A DNA stretch of 48,622 nucleotides from Myxococcaceae bacterium (GCA_016926755.1 JAFGNZ010000297.1:1-48622); one strand, 5' to 3'; numbered from the stretch's first letter, positions 6,989 through 17,879 are shown. Numbers and translations are program-made. Notes: generated by a model not told the origin, from the letters alone.

Positions 6989-8524
6989 ATGAACAAGATT
7001 TCGATTTGCGCTGTTTTCATTCTTTCTCTTGCAGTGCAGGCGGCGCCGCGGCGGATTGTGGTGGCCAGCGGTGAGTGCAAGGACGCGGAGCTGAGCAGCC
7101 AGGCCCGCGCATTCCATGAGGCCCTCAAGGCCCGGCAGGATCAGGAGGTCATGAGCCCCGCCGCTTTCAGCGAGCGCCTCTTCCCCGCCTCCTCCGGAAG
7201 CTTCGAGGACCTCCAGCGCCAGCTCGATGCCGCCCAGGACCAGTTCTACGAGGCCCGCTACGCCAAAGCCGAGCAGGCCATCAACGACGTGCTCAAGGAG
7301 ATCTCCCGCCTCCCCGTCGGCGATGCCCGCTGGCAGCTCTACGCCAACGCCCAGCTCCTCCATGCCCTCAACTACCGCTCCATGAACAAGGTGAAGGAGA
7401 GCGACGCCGCGTTCCGCAACGTCCTGCGCCTCAAGCCCCAGCACAAGCTCGACCCGGCCCTCTACGCCCCCTCCTTCCGCCAGGCCTTCGAGAAGGTGCG
7501 CGGCGAGCTCGCCAAGACCCGGAAGGTGAAGCTCACCGTTCAGTCCACCCTGCCCGCCTCCGAGGTCTATCTCGATGGCCTCAAGGTCGGCCAGACGCCC
7601 GTCACTCTTGGTGTCATCGCCGGCACCTATGACATCACCGTGGTGAAGGGCTCCGCCGCCAGCTTCCCGCGCCAGATCCACGCGCAGGGGCCTGATACGC
7701 CTGTCCTCGTTGACCTCGCCTTCGAGGGCTCCGTCTCCGCCAGCCCGTTCCCCTGCCTCGCCTCCTCCGACAAGGCTGACGAGCGCACCCTCAGCCATGC
7801 CGTCCGGCTCGGCGGCGCGCTCGGCGTCGAGGAGGTCATCGTCATGCGCCTCGAGCGCCCCAGCAGCGGCCCCAACTGGTTCGCCGCCACCGTCCTCAAT
7901 GTCGAGGGCGGACAGAAGGTCCGTGAGGGTGGCTTCAAGACCCAGGGCCTGGATGCGCCCCCTGATGCCCTCTCCGCCCTCGTGGACTTCGTCACCACCG
8001 GCAAGGCCCCCGCCAACCTCGTCGTCCCCAACACCAATGGCAATGCCCCCTGGGTGAAGCAGCCTTCCGCCGATGCGCCCGCCATCTCCACCGGCCCGGA
8101 CTTCTCGGCGCCCCACCGGCTGCCGGAGGGAAGTATCGCCACCACCGCTCCCGCGCCCCAGCCGCACTCAGGCCCCGCCTCGGGGCTGCGCGTGGCCTCC
8201 TACGTGGCGCTCGGTGCTGGCGCCGCGGCCCTCGGCGGCGCGGGCGTCGTGCGGCTCATGGCCCAGAAGGATCTCAATGATCTCGAGAAGCGGCTCAACG
8301 CCAGCGGGCGCATCAACGCGAGCGATCAGGAGGCCCTCGGGCTCCGTAACTCGCTCGCCTCCAAGGGCAACCTCCTCACCGGGCTCCTCGTCGGCTCCGG
8401 GGCCGCGCTCACCACCGGCGCCGTGCTCTTCTTCATGTCCCCCTCGAATGGGCCGCCGCCTGTGACTCCGGGTGTGTCTGCCGGCCCTGGCGGGGCCTCG
8501 CTCTCCCTCTCGGGCTCGTTCTGA
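6989..8524 (+). CDS. PEGA-domain secreted/membrane protein
   Basis: A 511-residue protein. A Sec signal peptide (about residues 1-18) ends at VQA-AP. Residues 65-165 are alpha-helical with TPR-like pairs (AKAEQAINDVLKEI; ESDAAFRNVLRLKPQ). A PEGA domain follows at about 175-225 (ASEVYLDGLKVGQTPVTLGV), a surface domain common in myxobacterial envelope proteins. The C-terminal quarter has two hydrophobic segments (YVALGAGAAALGGAGVV; LTGLLVGSGAALTTGAVLFFM) separated by a charged helix, so it is likely anchored in the inner membrane. The ATG at 6989 has only a weak GAAAG in front. The next gene (M64 peptidase) begins 48 bases downstream on the same strand across a strong hairpin. Precise function unknown. 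Confidence 0.75.
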   Translation: MNKISICAVFILSLAVQAAPRRIVVASGECKDAELSSQARAFHEALKARQDQEVMSPAAFSERLFPASSGSFEDLQRQLDAAQDQFYEARYAKAEQAINDVLKEISRLPVGDARWQLYANAQLLHALNYRSMNKVKESDAAFRNVLRLKPQHKLDPALYAPSFRQAFEKVRGELAKTRKVKLTVQSTLPASEVYLDGLKVGQTPVTLGVIAGTYDITVVKGSAASFPRQIHAQGPDTPVLVDLAFEGSVSASPFPCLASSDKADERTLSHAVRLGGALGVEEVIVMRLERPSSGPNWFAATVLNVEGGQKVREGGFKTQGLDAPPDALSALVDFVTTGKAPANLVVPNTNGNAPWVKQPSADAPAISTGPDFSAPHRLPEGSIATTAPAPQPHSGPASGLRVASYVALGAGAAALGGAGVVRLMAQKDLNDLEKRLNASGRINASDQEALGLRNSLASKGNLLTGLLVGSGAALTTGAVLFFMSPSNGPPPVTPGVSAGPGGASLSLSGSF

Positions 8525-8540
8525 GCACGCCCCTCGCCGT

Positions 8541-8572
8541 GGGCGCGCACTCTCGTCGTAGAGTGCGCGCCC
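8541..8572 (+). promoter_or_regulatory. 13-bp hairpin abutting the M64 start codon, containing a possible -10 box
   Basis: GGGCGCGCACTCT (8541-8553), loop CGTCGT, AGAGTGCGCGCCC (8560-8572) is a perfect inverted repeat whose last base touches the ATG at 8573. No Shine-Dalgarno sequence is visible. The right arm contains TAGAGT (8559-8564) eight bases before the ATG, resembling a -10 box that would give a leaderless mRNA. Transcripts reading through from the PEGA gene would instead carry the hairpin and hide the start. There is no U-run, so intrinsic termination is doubtful. Confidence 0.55.
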
Positions 8573-9988
8573 ATGCGCTTCCTGCTCGCCCTGCTGGTGG
8601 CCACCAGCGCCTCCGCCGCCGCTCCCCGCACGTTCCGCGTCGACTACTTCCACACCGGTAACGCCACCGAGGAGCGCTTCAGCCTCGACCGGCTCGTCCT
8701 CGAGCCCCTCGCCTGGCCCGGCAACCCCTCACGCCCCGTCGACGAGACCAACCTCGGCAAGTACCTCTTCGAGGTCCGGGACCGCGCCACCAACCGGGTC
8801 CTCTACTCGCGCGGCTTCGCCTCCATCTACGGTGAGTGGGAGACCACCCCCGAGGCCAAGGAGTTGCACCGCACCTTCCACGAGTCCCTGCGCTTCCCCA
8901 CCCCCGAGCAGCCCGTCCAGGTCATCCTCAAGAAGCGCGATGCCCAGAACGCCTTCCGCGAGCTCTGGTCCCTCGTCGTCGACCCCAAGGACATGTTCGT
9001 CGACCCGTCCACGCCCCCGTCGCCCGGCCCTGTGCTCCCGCTGCTCCAGAGCGGGCCGCCCGCGGAGAAGGTGGACCTGCTCATCCTCGCCGACGGCTAC
9101 ACCGCCCAGGAGCGCCCCAAGTTCGAGAAGGACGCGCGCCGCCTCGCGGACATCCTCTTCACCTTCTCGCCCTTCAAGGAGCGCAAGGCCGACTTCAACG
9201 TCTGGGGACTGATGCCCCCCGCCGCCGAGTCCGGAATCTCCCGGCCCTCCACCGGCGTCCACCGCCGCTCGCCCGTGGGCGCCACCTACGATGCCTTTGG
9301 CAGCGAGCGCTACGTCCTCACCTTCGACAACCGCGCCTTCCGAGACGCCGCCGCCTTCGCGCCGTACGACTTCGTCGAGATCCTCGTCAACGGCAACACC
9401 TACGGCGGCGGAGGCATCTTCGGCCTCTACGGCACCGTGGCCGCCGACAGCCTCTGGGCCCCCTACATCTTCGTCCACGAGTTCGGTCACCACTTCGCCG
9501 GCCTCGCCGACGAGTACTACACCTCCGACTCCGCCTACCTGCCCGCCGAGGTTCGCCTCGAGCCCTGGGAGAAGAACGTCACCGCGCTCAAGGATCCCTC
9601 GCGGCCCAAGTGGAAGGCGCTCCTGTCTCCCGGCACGCCCCTGCCCACCCCGTGGAGCAAGGAGGCCTATGAGTCCCACGCCCGCCAGGTGCTGCAGCGC
9701 CGCCGGCAGATTCGCGCCGAGCGCCGCCCCGAGTCCGAGATGGATGCGCTCTTCACCTCGCAGCGCACCTGGGAGGAGAAGTTCCTCGGCTCGCAGAAGT
9801 TCGCCGGCAAGGTGGGCGCCTTCGAGGGCGCCATGTACGAGGCGCGCGGCTACTACCGCCCCCAGGCGGACTGCGTCATGTTCACCCGCGACCGCGTGCC
9901 CTTTTGCTCCGTGTGTCAGCACGCCCTCACCGAGGTTATCGACCTGTACGCGCGGGGACCTCCCGGGTCCGCTGCCTCTTCACCCTGA
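8573..9988 (+). CDS. Secreted M64 (IgA-peptidase-like) metallopeptidase
   Basis: A 471-residue protein with a signal peptide (LLALLVATSASAA, cleavage near residue 18). An N-terminal beta-rich region of about 130 residues precedes the M64 catalytic domain, which opens with KVDLLILADGYTAQE. The zinc site is the extended motif HEFGHHFAGLADEY at about residues 302-315, matching HExxHxxxxxxxE/D metal binding. The insert of about 60 charged residues after it is usual for bacterial members. The late PFCSVCQHALTEVIDLY segment contains two Cys. It is probably exported to the periplasm or medium and degrades protein, consistent with predatory myxobacteria. The start at 8573 is fixed by the hairpin/-10 arrangement just before it. 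Confidence 0.85.
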   Translation: MRFLLALLVATSASAAAPRTFRVDYFHTGNATEERFSLDRLVLEPLAWPGNPSRPVDETNLGKYLFEVRDRATNRVLYSRGFASIYGEWETTPEAKELHRTFHESLRFPTPEQPVQVILKKRDAQNAFRELWSLVVDPKDMFVDPSTPPSPGPVLPLLQSGPPAEKVDLLILADGYTAQERPKFEKDARRLADILFTFSPFKERKADFNVWGLMPPAAESGISRPSTGVHRRSPVGATYDAFGSERYVLTFDNRAFRDAAAFAPYDFVEILVNGNTYGGGGIFGLYGTVAADSLWAPYIFVHEFGHHFAGLADEYYTSDSAYLPAEVRLEPWEKNVTALKDPSRPKWKALLSPGTPLPTPWSKEAYESHARQVLQRRRQIRAERRPESEMDALFTSQRTWEEKFLGSQKFAGKVGAFEGAMYEARGYYRPQADCVMFTRDRVPFCSVCQHALTEVIDLYARGPPGSAASSP

Positions 9989-10107
9989 ATACAGACCTTG
10001 CTGGTTTCTCCGTGTGACAACGCGATGACGCGAGGCGCCAGCGATGGACGGACCTTCCGGGGCAGGTGTAAGGGTGCACTATCCGGCAAACCCAGGGAGG
10101 AGTGTTC

Positions 10108-13100
10108 ATGTTGAAGCGCAGCTGGCTCCAGGCGCTCATGGCCACCGTGTGCGTCCTCGCGCTCACGGGCTGTGGCGATGAGTGCGTCAATCCGTCCGAC
10201 TGTAACGAGAAAGGTGCTCCGCCCGCGGGCAAGGAGTACGCCTGCATCGAGAACACGTGCGAGCTACGGGACAAGGGCCCCGATGGGGCGACGTGCTCGC
10301 CCGAGTGCGCCGGCGGCGAGTTCTGCGACACCAGCTCCGGCCAGGGCGTGTGCCGCACCTGTAATGCGACTCAGGGCTGCACCGCGCCTCAGTTCTGCGA
10401 CGAGGCGGCCGATAACGGCAAGGGCGTCTGCGTGGCCTGCACGGACACCGGCAGCGGCACCGACCAGGGGTGCGCGGATACCGCGCCCGTCTGCGACACC
10501 GCGGCCGGCAACGGCGTGGGCGTGTGCAAGGCCTGCGTGGACTCGGCCCAGGGCACCGACCAGGACCTGGGCTGCTCCGCCAGCCGGCCCATGTGCGACG
10601 CCGCGGCGGCCAACGGCGTGGGCGTGTGCAAGGCCTGCATGGACTCGGCCCAGGGCACCGACCTGGACCTGGGCTGCTCCGCGGCCAACCCCATCTGCTC
10701 CCCCACGGCGAGCAACGGCGCGGGCGCGTGCAGGACGTGCCTGGACTCCGCTCAGGGCACCGACCTGGACATGGGCTGCTCCGAGACCGCTCCCCTCTGC
10801 AACGCCACCGCCAGCGGCGGCAGGGGCGTGTGCAAGGCGTGCCTCGACTCGCTCCCGGGCGCCGGGACCGACCAGGGCTGCGCCGATACCGCTCCCTTCT
10901 GTGACGCCACGGTCGGCACCGTCGGCATGTGCAAGACGTGCCTGGACTCGGTCGCGGGGAATGCCACCGACCAGGGCTGCGGCGATACTGCTCCCTTCTG
11001 TGACACCGGGGTCGGCAATGGCGCGGGCATGTGCAAGGCCTGCCTCGACTCCGAGCAGGGGGCGACCACCGACCTGGGCTGCGCCGATGCCGCTCCCCTC
11101 TGCGACAGCACGGGCGCGTGCAAGGTGTGCATGGACTCGGCGCCCGCGGCTGGCACCGATGTCGGCTGCGGCGTGACCATCCCCATCTGTGACACCGCGG
11201 CCAGCAACGGCGCGGGCATGTGCAAGGTCTGTCAGGACACCGAGGCCCCGGGCAGCGCCACGGCCGACCAGGGCTGCTACTCGCCGACCTCCCTCTGCGA
11301 CACCGCGGGGGCCAATGGCGTGGGCGCGTGCCGGGTCTGCATGACGAGCAACAACGAAGGTTGCCCCGCCGCGCTGTCGTGCAACGTGGATGGCACGGGG
11401 TGCGAAAACTGCATGGACAACACCTCGTGCACCATCCCGTCCACACCGGTCTGCTACACAACGCCTACCCCGCCCGTCTGCGTCGAGTGCACCGACAACA
11501 CGCACTGCTCCGCGACCCGGCCCGCCTGTGATCTGACCACCAACCTCTGCGGGTGCGAGACGGATACCGAGTGCGCCGCGCAGGGCGGCGATACCGACTT
11601 CTGCGATCTCACGGCGAACAACGGCCGCGGCGGTTGCAAGGTCTGCGTCACGGACGCGAACTGCGCAGGGGCGGATCCGACGAAGCCCTACTGCGACAAC
11701 CAGACGGCGTGCATCCAGTGTCGCGTCAACGCGGACTGCGCGCTGACCCATGTATGCAACGCGAGCAATGCCTGCGAGCTCGTTCCGGGCGCCGATCCCG
11801 CCACCACCAGTGGACAGATCCAGGCGTTCATCGCTCTGCCCGTGGGCGCCATCGCCCCGCCGCTTACCATCGAGAACGTGTTCGTGACGTACATCAAGCC
11901 CGAGATCGGGTCTCCTGCCTCCGGAGACGTGGCCGGCTTCTTCCTCCAGGCTCAGCACAATGGTCCCGCGATGTTCGTGGAGGCAGACCCCTCAACGCTG
12001 CAGGTGGGTGACCGCATCACGCTCTCCATCGGAGAGAAGATCGAGTACACCAGCAAGGTGAGGGCGGCGAAGAGCATCTCCGGGCTGACCATCGTCAGCC
12101 GAGGCCACCCCGTGCAGAATGTGAATACCGATGCGCGGCCAGGCCTTGCCGTGGATGTCTCGGCGGCGACCGATCTCGTGTCAGGGGTCGAGGGATACTT
12201 CGGCAAGATCCTGCGTCTGACGGGCACCATGTCCGACACCTTTGTTGGAGGAGCTGGCACCGGGCACTCCGCCATCGACATCACCACTGCCGGCATCAAG
12301 GCCGCCCCGCTCCCTCGCCTGCGTGTACCCACGGCGCTCATGACTCAGTACGAGCTGGGCCCCAACTGCACGTTCACGCTCGACGTGGGTCCCATGTGGA
12401 AGTTCACCTCGGGTGGCACCACCCCGACGACCACGGCACAGCCTTCGGCCTACAGCCGCGAGGACTTCTCCGCCCTGGTCTGCCCGCCGCCCAAGCTGGT
12501 GGCCGTGTCCGCGCCCACCAATACGACTGTGAGGGTGACGTTCGATGGGACCATCGACCCGGCGAGCATCACGGATCCCGGGACACAGTTCACCTTCACA
12601 CCGGGTGACCTGACGGCAACCGCCGCGGTCGTCAGTGGCAAGGAGATCACGCTCACCACCACCCCGCAGCCTGGCGGTGTGACGTACTCGATCTCCGTCG
12701 CGGGCTCGGTGAAGGACGTCGCCGGCAGGGGTGTGGAGACTCCGAACTCGGCCAGCTTCACGACGTTCCTCGCGGTGAAGGGCGCCCAGCTCGGCATCTC
12801 GGGCACGGGCTTCACCGGGGCCACGGAGGTCACCATCGGTGGAGTGGCTCAGCCGTTCACGGTGAACTCCGATACCCAGCTCACCATCACCGGCGTCACG
12901 GAGACGACGCCGTTGGGGTCTCAGCCCCTCGTGGTGACGACCACCGGTGGACCGGTGACGATCGGGAACACCCGGGTCATTGAGCTCGTCATCAACGAGC
13001 TCGACCCGGATCAAGCGGGAACCGATATGGCTGAGTTCGTGGAGATCTCCACGGGCGCGCCGAACCTCGTGCTGTCCGGCTTCGTCCTCGTGTTCTACAA

Positions 13101-13527
13101 CGGCTCCAATGACACGTCGTACCTGACCCTGGATCTCTACGCGACCACGGACGCCAACGGATTCATTGTGGCAGCCAACCCTGGAGTGACGCCCAGGGTG
13201 CTGACCTTCCCGAACAACACGCTGCAGAACGGCGTAGATGCCATTGCCATCTACCAGGGCAGCTCGGCGGCCTTCCCCAACGGCACGCCTGTCACGGCGA
13301 CAGGGCTCATCGATGCTGTCGTCCACGAGACCGCCGATCCCGATGATGCGGGGCTGCTCGATGTCTTGCTGTACCCCGCTGGGGATCCGCGCCGGGTGCA
13401 GGCGGACGAGAACCCAGCCAACAACGGCCAGACCGTTTCCATCCAGCGCTGCGGGCCGGGTCTCCGTGATGGTCGCGTCTACAGCGTCGCGGCGCCGACT
13501 CCGAGCGCGGCGAACACCTGCCCGTAG
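10108..13527 (+). CDS. Giant Cys-rich repeat lipoprotein with Ig-like, IPT/TIG and lamin-tail domains
   Basis: A 1139-residue lipoprotein; signal with lipobox LTGC (Cys about residue 21). The ATG at 10108 is chosen over an in-frame GTG at 10102 because GGGAGGAG lies 6 bases before it. Residues 82-407 are ten imperfect repeats with CxAC-x-DS...TDxGC...P-x-CD. More irregular CxxC modules follow to about residue 560. Next are a beta-rich OB-like segment, an SbsA-type Ig-like domain (VRVTFDGTIDPASITDP), an IPT/TIG fold (ISGTGFTGATEVTIGG) and a C-terminal lamin-tail-like domain (ELVINELDPDQ...EFVEIS). Such architecture is typical of surface-exposed myxobacterial lipoproteins. It probably acts in adhesion or cell-surface structure. 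No catalytic domain is seen. Confidence 0.8.
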   Translation: MLKRSWLQALMATVCVLALTGCGDECVNPSDCNEKGAPPAGKEYACIENTCELRDKGPDGATCSPECAGGEFCDTSSGQGVCRTCNATQGCTAPQFCDEAADNGKGVCVACTDTGSGTDQGCADTAPVCDTAAGNGVGVCKACVDSAQGTDQDLGCSASRPMCDAAAANGVGVCKACMDSAQGTDLDLGCSAANPICSPTASNGAGACRTCLDSAQGTDLDMGCSETAPLCNATASGGRGVCKACLDSLPGAGTDQGCADTAPFCDATVGTVGMCKTCLDSVAGNATDQGCGDTAPFCDTGVGNGAGMCKACLDSEQGATTDLGCADAAPLCDSTGACKVCMDSAPAAGTDVGCGVTIPICDTAASNGAGMCKVCQDTEAPGSATADQGCYSPTSLCDTAGANGVGACRVCMTSNNEGCPAALSCNVDGTGCENCMDNTSCTIPSTPVCYTTPTPPVCVECTDNTHCSATRPACDLTTNLCGCETDTECAAQGGDTDFCDLTANNGRGGCKVCVTDANCAGADPTKPYCDNQTACIQCRVNADCALTHVCNASNACELVPGADPATTSGQIQAFIALPVGAIAPPLTIENVFVTYIKPEIGSPASGDVAGFFLQAQHNGPAMFVEADPSTLQVGDRITLSIGEKIEYTSKVRAAKSISGLTIVSRGHPVQNVNTDARPGLAVDVSAATDLVSGVEGYFGKILRLTGTMSDTFVGGAGTGHSAIDITTAGIKAAPLPRLRVPTALMTQYELGPNCTFTLDVGPMWKFTSGGTTPTTTAQPSAYSREDFSALVCPPPKLVAVSAPTNTTVRVTFDGTIDPASITDPGTQFTFTPGDLTATAAVVSGKEITLTTTPQPGGVTYSISVAGSVKDVAGRGVETPNSASFTTFLAVKGAQLGISGTGFTGATEVTIGGVAQPFTVNSDTQLTITGVTETTPLGSQPLVVTTTGGPVTIGNTRVIELVINELDPDQAGTDMAEFVEISTGAPNLVLSGFVLVFYNGSNDTSYLTLDLYATTDANGFIVAANPGVTPRVLTFPNNTLQNGVDAIAIYQGSSAAFPNGTPVTATGLIDAVVHETADPDDAGLLDVLLYPAGDPRRVQADENPANNGQTVSIQRCGPGLRDGRVYSVAAPTPSAANTCP
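10351..11328 (+). repeat. Ten in-frame Cys-repeat units inside the lipoprotein gene
   Basis: Ten coding repeats of about 27-37 codons start at TGC 10351 and end before the TGC at 11329. Each has CxxC, an Asp-Ser/Thr pair, TD-x-GC and a P-x-C-D/N ending. Units 3 to 5 share long near-identical DNA stretches (GACTCGGCCCAGGGCACCGA-type), indicating recent duplication, while later units have diverged. Such arrays often vary in copy number between strains. Confidence 0.8.
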
Positions 13528-13549
13528 TCCCGCCTTTCAATGAAGCACC

Positions 13550-13590
13550 GAGCGGCGCGGGGAGCTCCCTCCTCGCGCCGCTCTTCTTTT
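13550..13590 (+). terminator. Rho-independent terminator after the Cys-repeat lipoprotein gene
   Basis: GAGCGGCGCG (13550-13559) pairs perfectly with CGCGCCGCTC (13574-13583), with a 14-base loop, and is followed by TTCTTTT (13584-13590). It lies 22 bases after the stop and 9 bases before the stop of the converging gene, so it may also end that transcript. Confidence 0.85.
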
Positions 13591-13598
13591 GTCCCGCG

Positions 13599-14159
13599 TT
13601 AGCGCCGCTCCCCGGAGCGTGGGCCGGGCGGGGCCCCCTCTTCCTGGCCCTGCGTCGGCGGAGGGAGCGCAGGCACGCGGAGCAGCTCCACCTCGAGCGC
13701 CACCCACTCCCCCTGCTCCACGCCGTAGGCGACCCGAACCTCCGCTCCCTGCTCCACGGTCCGCCGGCTCACCTCCCGAGCTCGCCGGACAAAGCGCGTG
13801 CCCTCCTCGACACGCACCTCCCGCTCCACGCCTCGCGCATCCCGCACGAGCAGCTCGTCATCCCCCACCCACTCCACCGTGCCCGTGATGCTCGCCTCGG
13901 GCTGCTCCCGCCCCGAGCCCCCCCGCGCCGGCGCCTCACGCTCGCCCACCTCCGCCTGGAGATCCCTCCGCTGCGCCTCCAGCTCCTCGGGGGCAGGCAG
14001 CCGCTCACGCGAGGCGATCAGCTCCCGCAGCACCTCGGAGCGCCCCTCGCGATCACTGGCGCTCGGAGCCTCTTTCGACTCGCGACAGGCGAACCCCAGC
14101 CCACAGGAAAGCCCCAGGGCCGCCCCTGCCATGGCCATCCATCGACGCAGGCGGTACAT
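13599..14159 (-). CDS. Small lipoprotein of unknown function
   Basis: A 186-residue protein with a signal sequence rich in Ala/Gly/Leu and a lipobox-like LGFAC or LGLSC, so probably a lipoprotein. Residues 30-85 are charged and helical (EVLRELIASRERLPAPEELEAQRRDL). Residues 90-160 form a beta-rich module (ITGTVEWVGDDELLVRDARGVEREVRVEEGTRFV) resembling small OB/SH3-like periplasmic domains. The C-terminus is Pro/Gly-rich and disordered. The ATG at 14159 or the GTG at 14162 can be the start; AAGGGGAA lies 7-10 bases upstream. It is divergent from the chemoreceptor gene and convergent with the giant lipoprotein gene. Not recognised as a named family. Confidence 0.65.
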   Translation of the reverse strand: MYRLRRWMAMAGAALGLSCGLGFACRESKEAPSASDREGRSEVLRELIASRERLPAPEELEAQRRDLQAEVGEREAPARGGSGREQPEASITGTVEWVGDDELLVRDARGVEREVRVEEGTRFVRRAREVSRRTVEQGAEVRVAYGVEQGEWVALEVELLRVPALPPPTQGQEEGAPPGPRSGERR

Positions 14160-14348
14160 CACGCCGGTTCCCCTTTCAGGCCTTCAAGCGGGCTCGCGCC
14201 CCAAGGCTCCACACTCCCCGAGGAAAGATGGGGCCTCACCGCCGGTGGAGAATCCTGGACTGGCTGCCTGTCCGCTCGCCGGCCCGCCCACTTCCTCCCT
14301 CCGAGTGCATCCGTCCCCCGGGTCCCTTCCCAGAGCGACCCAACCTAT

Positions 14349-14354
14349 TAGATA
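14349..14354 (+). promoter_or_regulatory. Possible -10 box for a leaderless chemoreceptor transcript
   Basis: TAGATA ends six bases before the GTG at 14361 and no Shine-Dalgarno sequence intervenes. The arrangement repeats at three other genes here (8559, 16007, 28085), which makes a -10 element giving leaderless mRNA plausible. Confidence 0.4.
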
Positions 14355-14360
14355 CTGTCC

Positions 14361-15917
14361 GTGTCGATGACGGACTCACCATCCCAAGCGTGGACCGCCT
14401 ACGCTTCCTTCCTCTGGGAGCAGTGGCCCCGGCGCACCCAGCAGTTGGGTGTGGCCACCGTGTTGGGTAGTGTGCTCCTTTTGCTGTCGGATGGGCTGTG
14501 CGTGGGCCTCGGCGCCGTGACGGCCCCCCACTCCCTGCCCGCCGTCCTCGGCGCCCGCCTGGGGTGTCTGCTGCTCCCGCTGGCCTCACTCGGGCTGCTG
14601 AAGCGCTTCCCCGAGTGGAAGGTGGGGCCCTGGGCTGGCCTGGCGCTGGCGCTCCCCTGGCTCCTCGCCAGCCAGGCCGCCTTCTACCTCGCGGGGACCC
14701 AGCGGACCCTGCCGCACGCCGCCCTGCTGATCTGGAGCGCCTTCTTCGTTCCCCTCGTGCTCCCGCTGCGCTCGCTGGGGCGCGGCCTCTTCTATGCCTT
14801 CGCGGTGGCGGGCTACGCGGTGCTGGAGCTCACCCTGGATTCGAAGGCCCCGCTGAGCTCCCGGCTGCTGGGCATCCTCTCGCTCGGAGCGGTGGCGGTG
14901 TCCGTCGCCTGGTCGCTCGAGCGCGTGCTGCGCTCGCTGCGCCAGCACTTCTTCCTCAAGCAGGAGATGGGCTCGGCGGCCCAGGCGCTGGAGACCTCCC
15001 GCGCCCAGGTGGGTGATGCCGCCGAGAAGCTCGGCGCGCTGGTGGAGAAGCTGCGCAACTCGACGCTGGAGCTGTCCAGCGAGTCCGCGCGCGCGCGCAT
15101 GGAGACTTCGCGCATCGCCCACGCGAGCGAGGCCGTGGCCAACATGGCCCGGGCGGCCTCGGTGCGCGCCTCGGGGGCCGGCAGCATCGTCTCGCAGGCC
15201 ACCGGGCACACCGAGCGCGTCGACGCCGAGATGGATCGGGTGGAGCACGGGGTGAACAACATCGGGCAGGCCATCGGCCACACCGAGACCAGCCTCCAGG
15301 AGCTGGAGACGCACGCGCGGCAGATCGTCGAGTTCACCGAGACGCTGCAGGAGTTCGCCAACCAGACGGACATCCTGGCGCTCAACGCCGCCATGGAGGC
15401 CGCGCGCGCGGGCGAGGCCGGGCGGAGCTTCGCGGTGGTGGCGCGCGAGGTGCGCAGGCTGGCCGAGGCGTCCAAGGACAGCTCGGTGAAGATCCACGAG
15501 GTGGTCCAGGGCATCCGCGTGCAGCTGGACTCGGCGCTGCAAGGCATGGCGGCGATCCGCGAGAGCACCCGCCACTTCGAGAGCAGCTTCACCGATGCGC
15601 GCAAGACGCTGGAGGCCATCCGGCTGATCGTCACGCAGATCGAGAAGCTGATGCGCTCCACGGTGGCGGACGCGAAGGAGCAGGCAGGGGCGACGGGCTC
15701 CATCTCCTCGGGGGCCTCGCAGCTGCAGCGCCTCATCCACTCGCACGCGCAGATGAGCGAGGACGTGGCCGTCACCGCCGACCGGCTGGGGCACCTCGCG
15801 GAGGAGCTGCGCGCCCTGCTGCCCCGGCGCGAGCCGGAGTCCGAGCCGCAGCAGCCCCCGGCCGCGAAGCCCGTCGAGGGCCCGCCGCTCCCAAGCCCCC
15901 AGGCGGCAGTGGCCTGA
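14361..15917 (+). CDS. Methyl-accepting chemotaxis protein with six N-terminal membrane helices
   Basis: A 518-residue chemoreceptor. Residues 25-195 contain six closely spaced hydrophobic helices and no sizeable periplasmic domain, so sensing is probably within the membrane or through partner proteins. The rest is a long coiled-coil signalling domain. The hairpin tip at about 330-370 (EFANQTDILALNAAMEAARAG) then EAGRSFAVVAREVRRLAE is the highly conserved CheA/CheW contact region. The tail is Pro/Glu-rich with no CheR-docking pentapeptide. The GTG at 14361 is used because of the TAGATA box before it; an ATG two codons later is also possible. No che genes are adjacent, except a CheB-CheR fusion 31 kb away, so this is an orphan receptor. 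Confidence 0.9.
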   Translation: MSMTDSPSQAWTAYASFLWEQWPRRTQQLGVATVLGSVLLLLSDGLCVGLGAVTAPHSLPAVLGARLGCLLLPLASLGLLKRFPEWKVGPWAGLALALPWLLASQAAFYLAGTQRTLPHAALLIWSAFFVPLVLPLRSLGRGLFYAFAVAGYAVLELTLDSKAPLSSRLLGILSLGAVAVSVAWSLERVLRSLRQHFFLKQEMGSAAQALETSRAQVGDAAEKLGALVEKLRNSTLELSSESARARMETSRIAHASEAVANMARAASVRASGAGSIVSQATGHTERVDAEMDRVEHGVNNIGQAIGHTETSLQELETHARQIVEFTETLQEFANQTDILALNAAMEAARAGEAGRSFAVVAREVRRLAEASKDSSVKIHEVVQGIRVQLDSALQGMAAIRESTRHFESSFTDARKTLEAIRLIVTQIEKLMRSTVADAKEQAGATGSISSGASQLQRLIHSHAQMSEDVAVTADRLGHLAEELRALLPRREPESEPQQPPAAKPVEGPPLPSPQAAVA

Positions 15918-16006
15918 GGAGGCTCTCCTTCACCAGCCTGCGCGCCTCGTGCCGTTGGCCAGGCGATGGCTGCGCTCTGGAGCCCCCACGCCGCCCCGGC
16001 AACCGG

Positions 16007-16012
16007 TAGAAT
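16007..16012 (+). promoter_or_regulatory. Possible -10 box for leaderless activator transcript
   Basis: TAGAAT lies seven bases before the GTG at 16020 with no ribosome-binding site between. It decides the start: longer in-frame starts (15966, 16011) would begin upstream of or inside the box. Confidence 0.5.
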
Positions 16013-16019
16013 GCCGGGC

Positions 16020-17855
<1,836 letters not shown>

Positions 17856-17879
17856 ACTTCCTCTGAGGAGGCCGCGTCC

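Noticed and set aside
10264-11958. 564-codon minus-strand frame under the Cys-repeat gene
   Set aside because: It mirrors the repeat periodicity of the real gene and has no start signal or family features.
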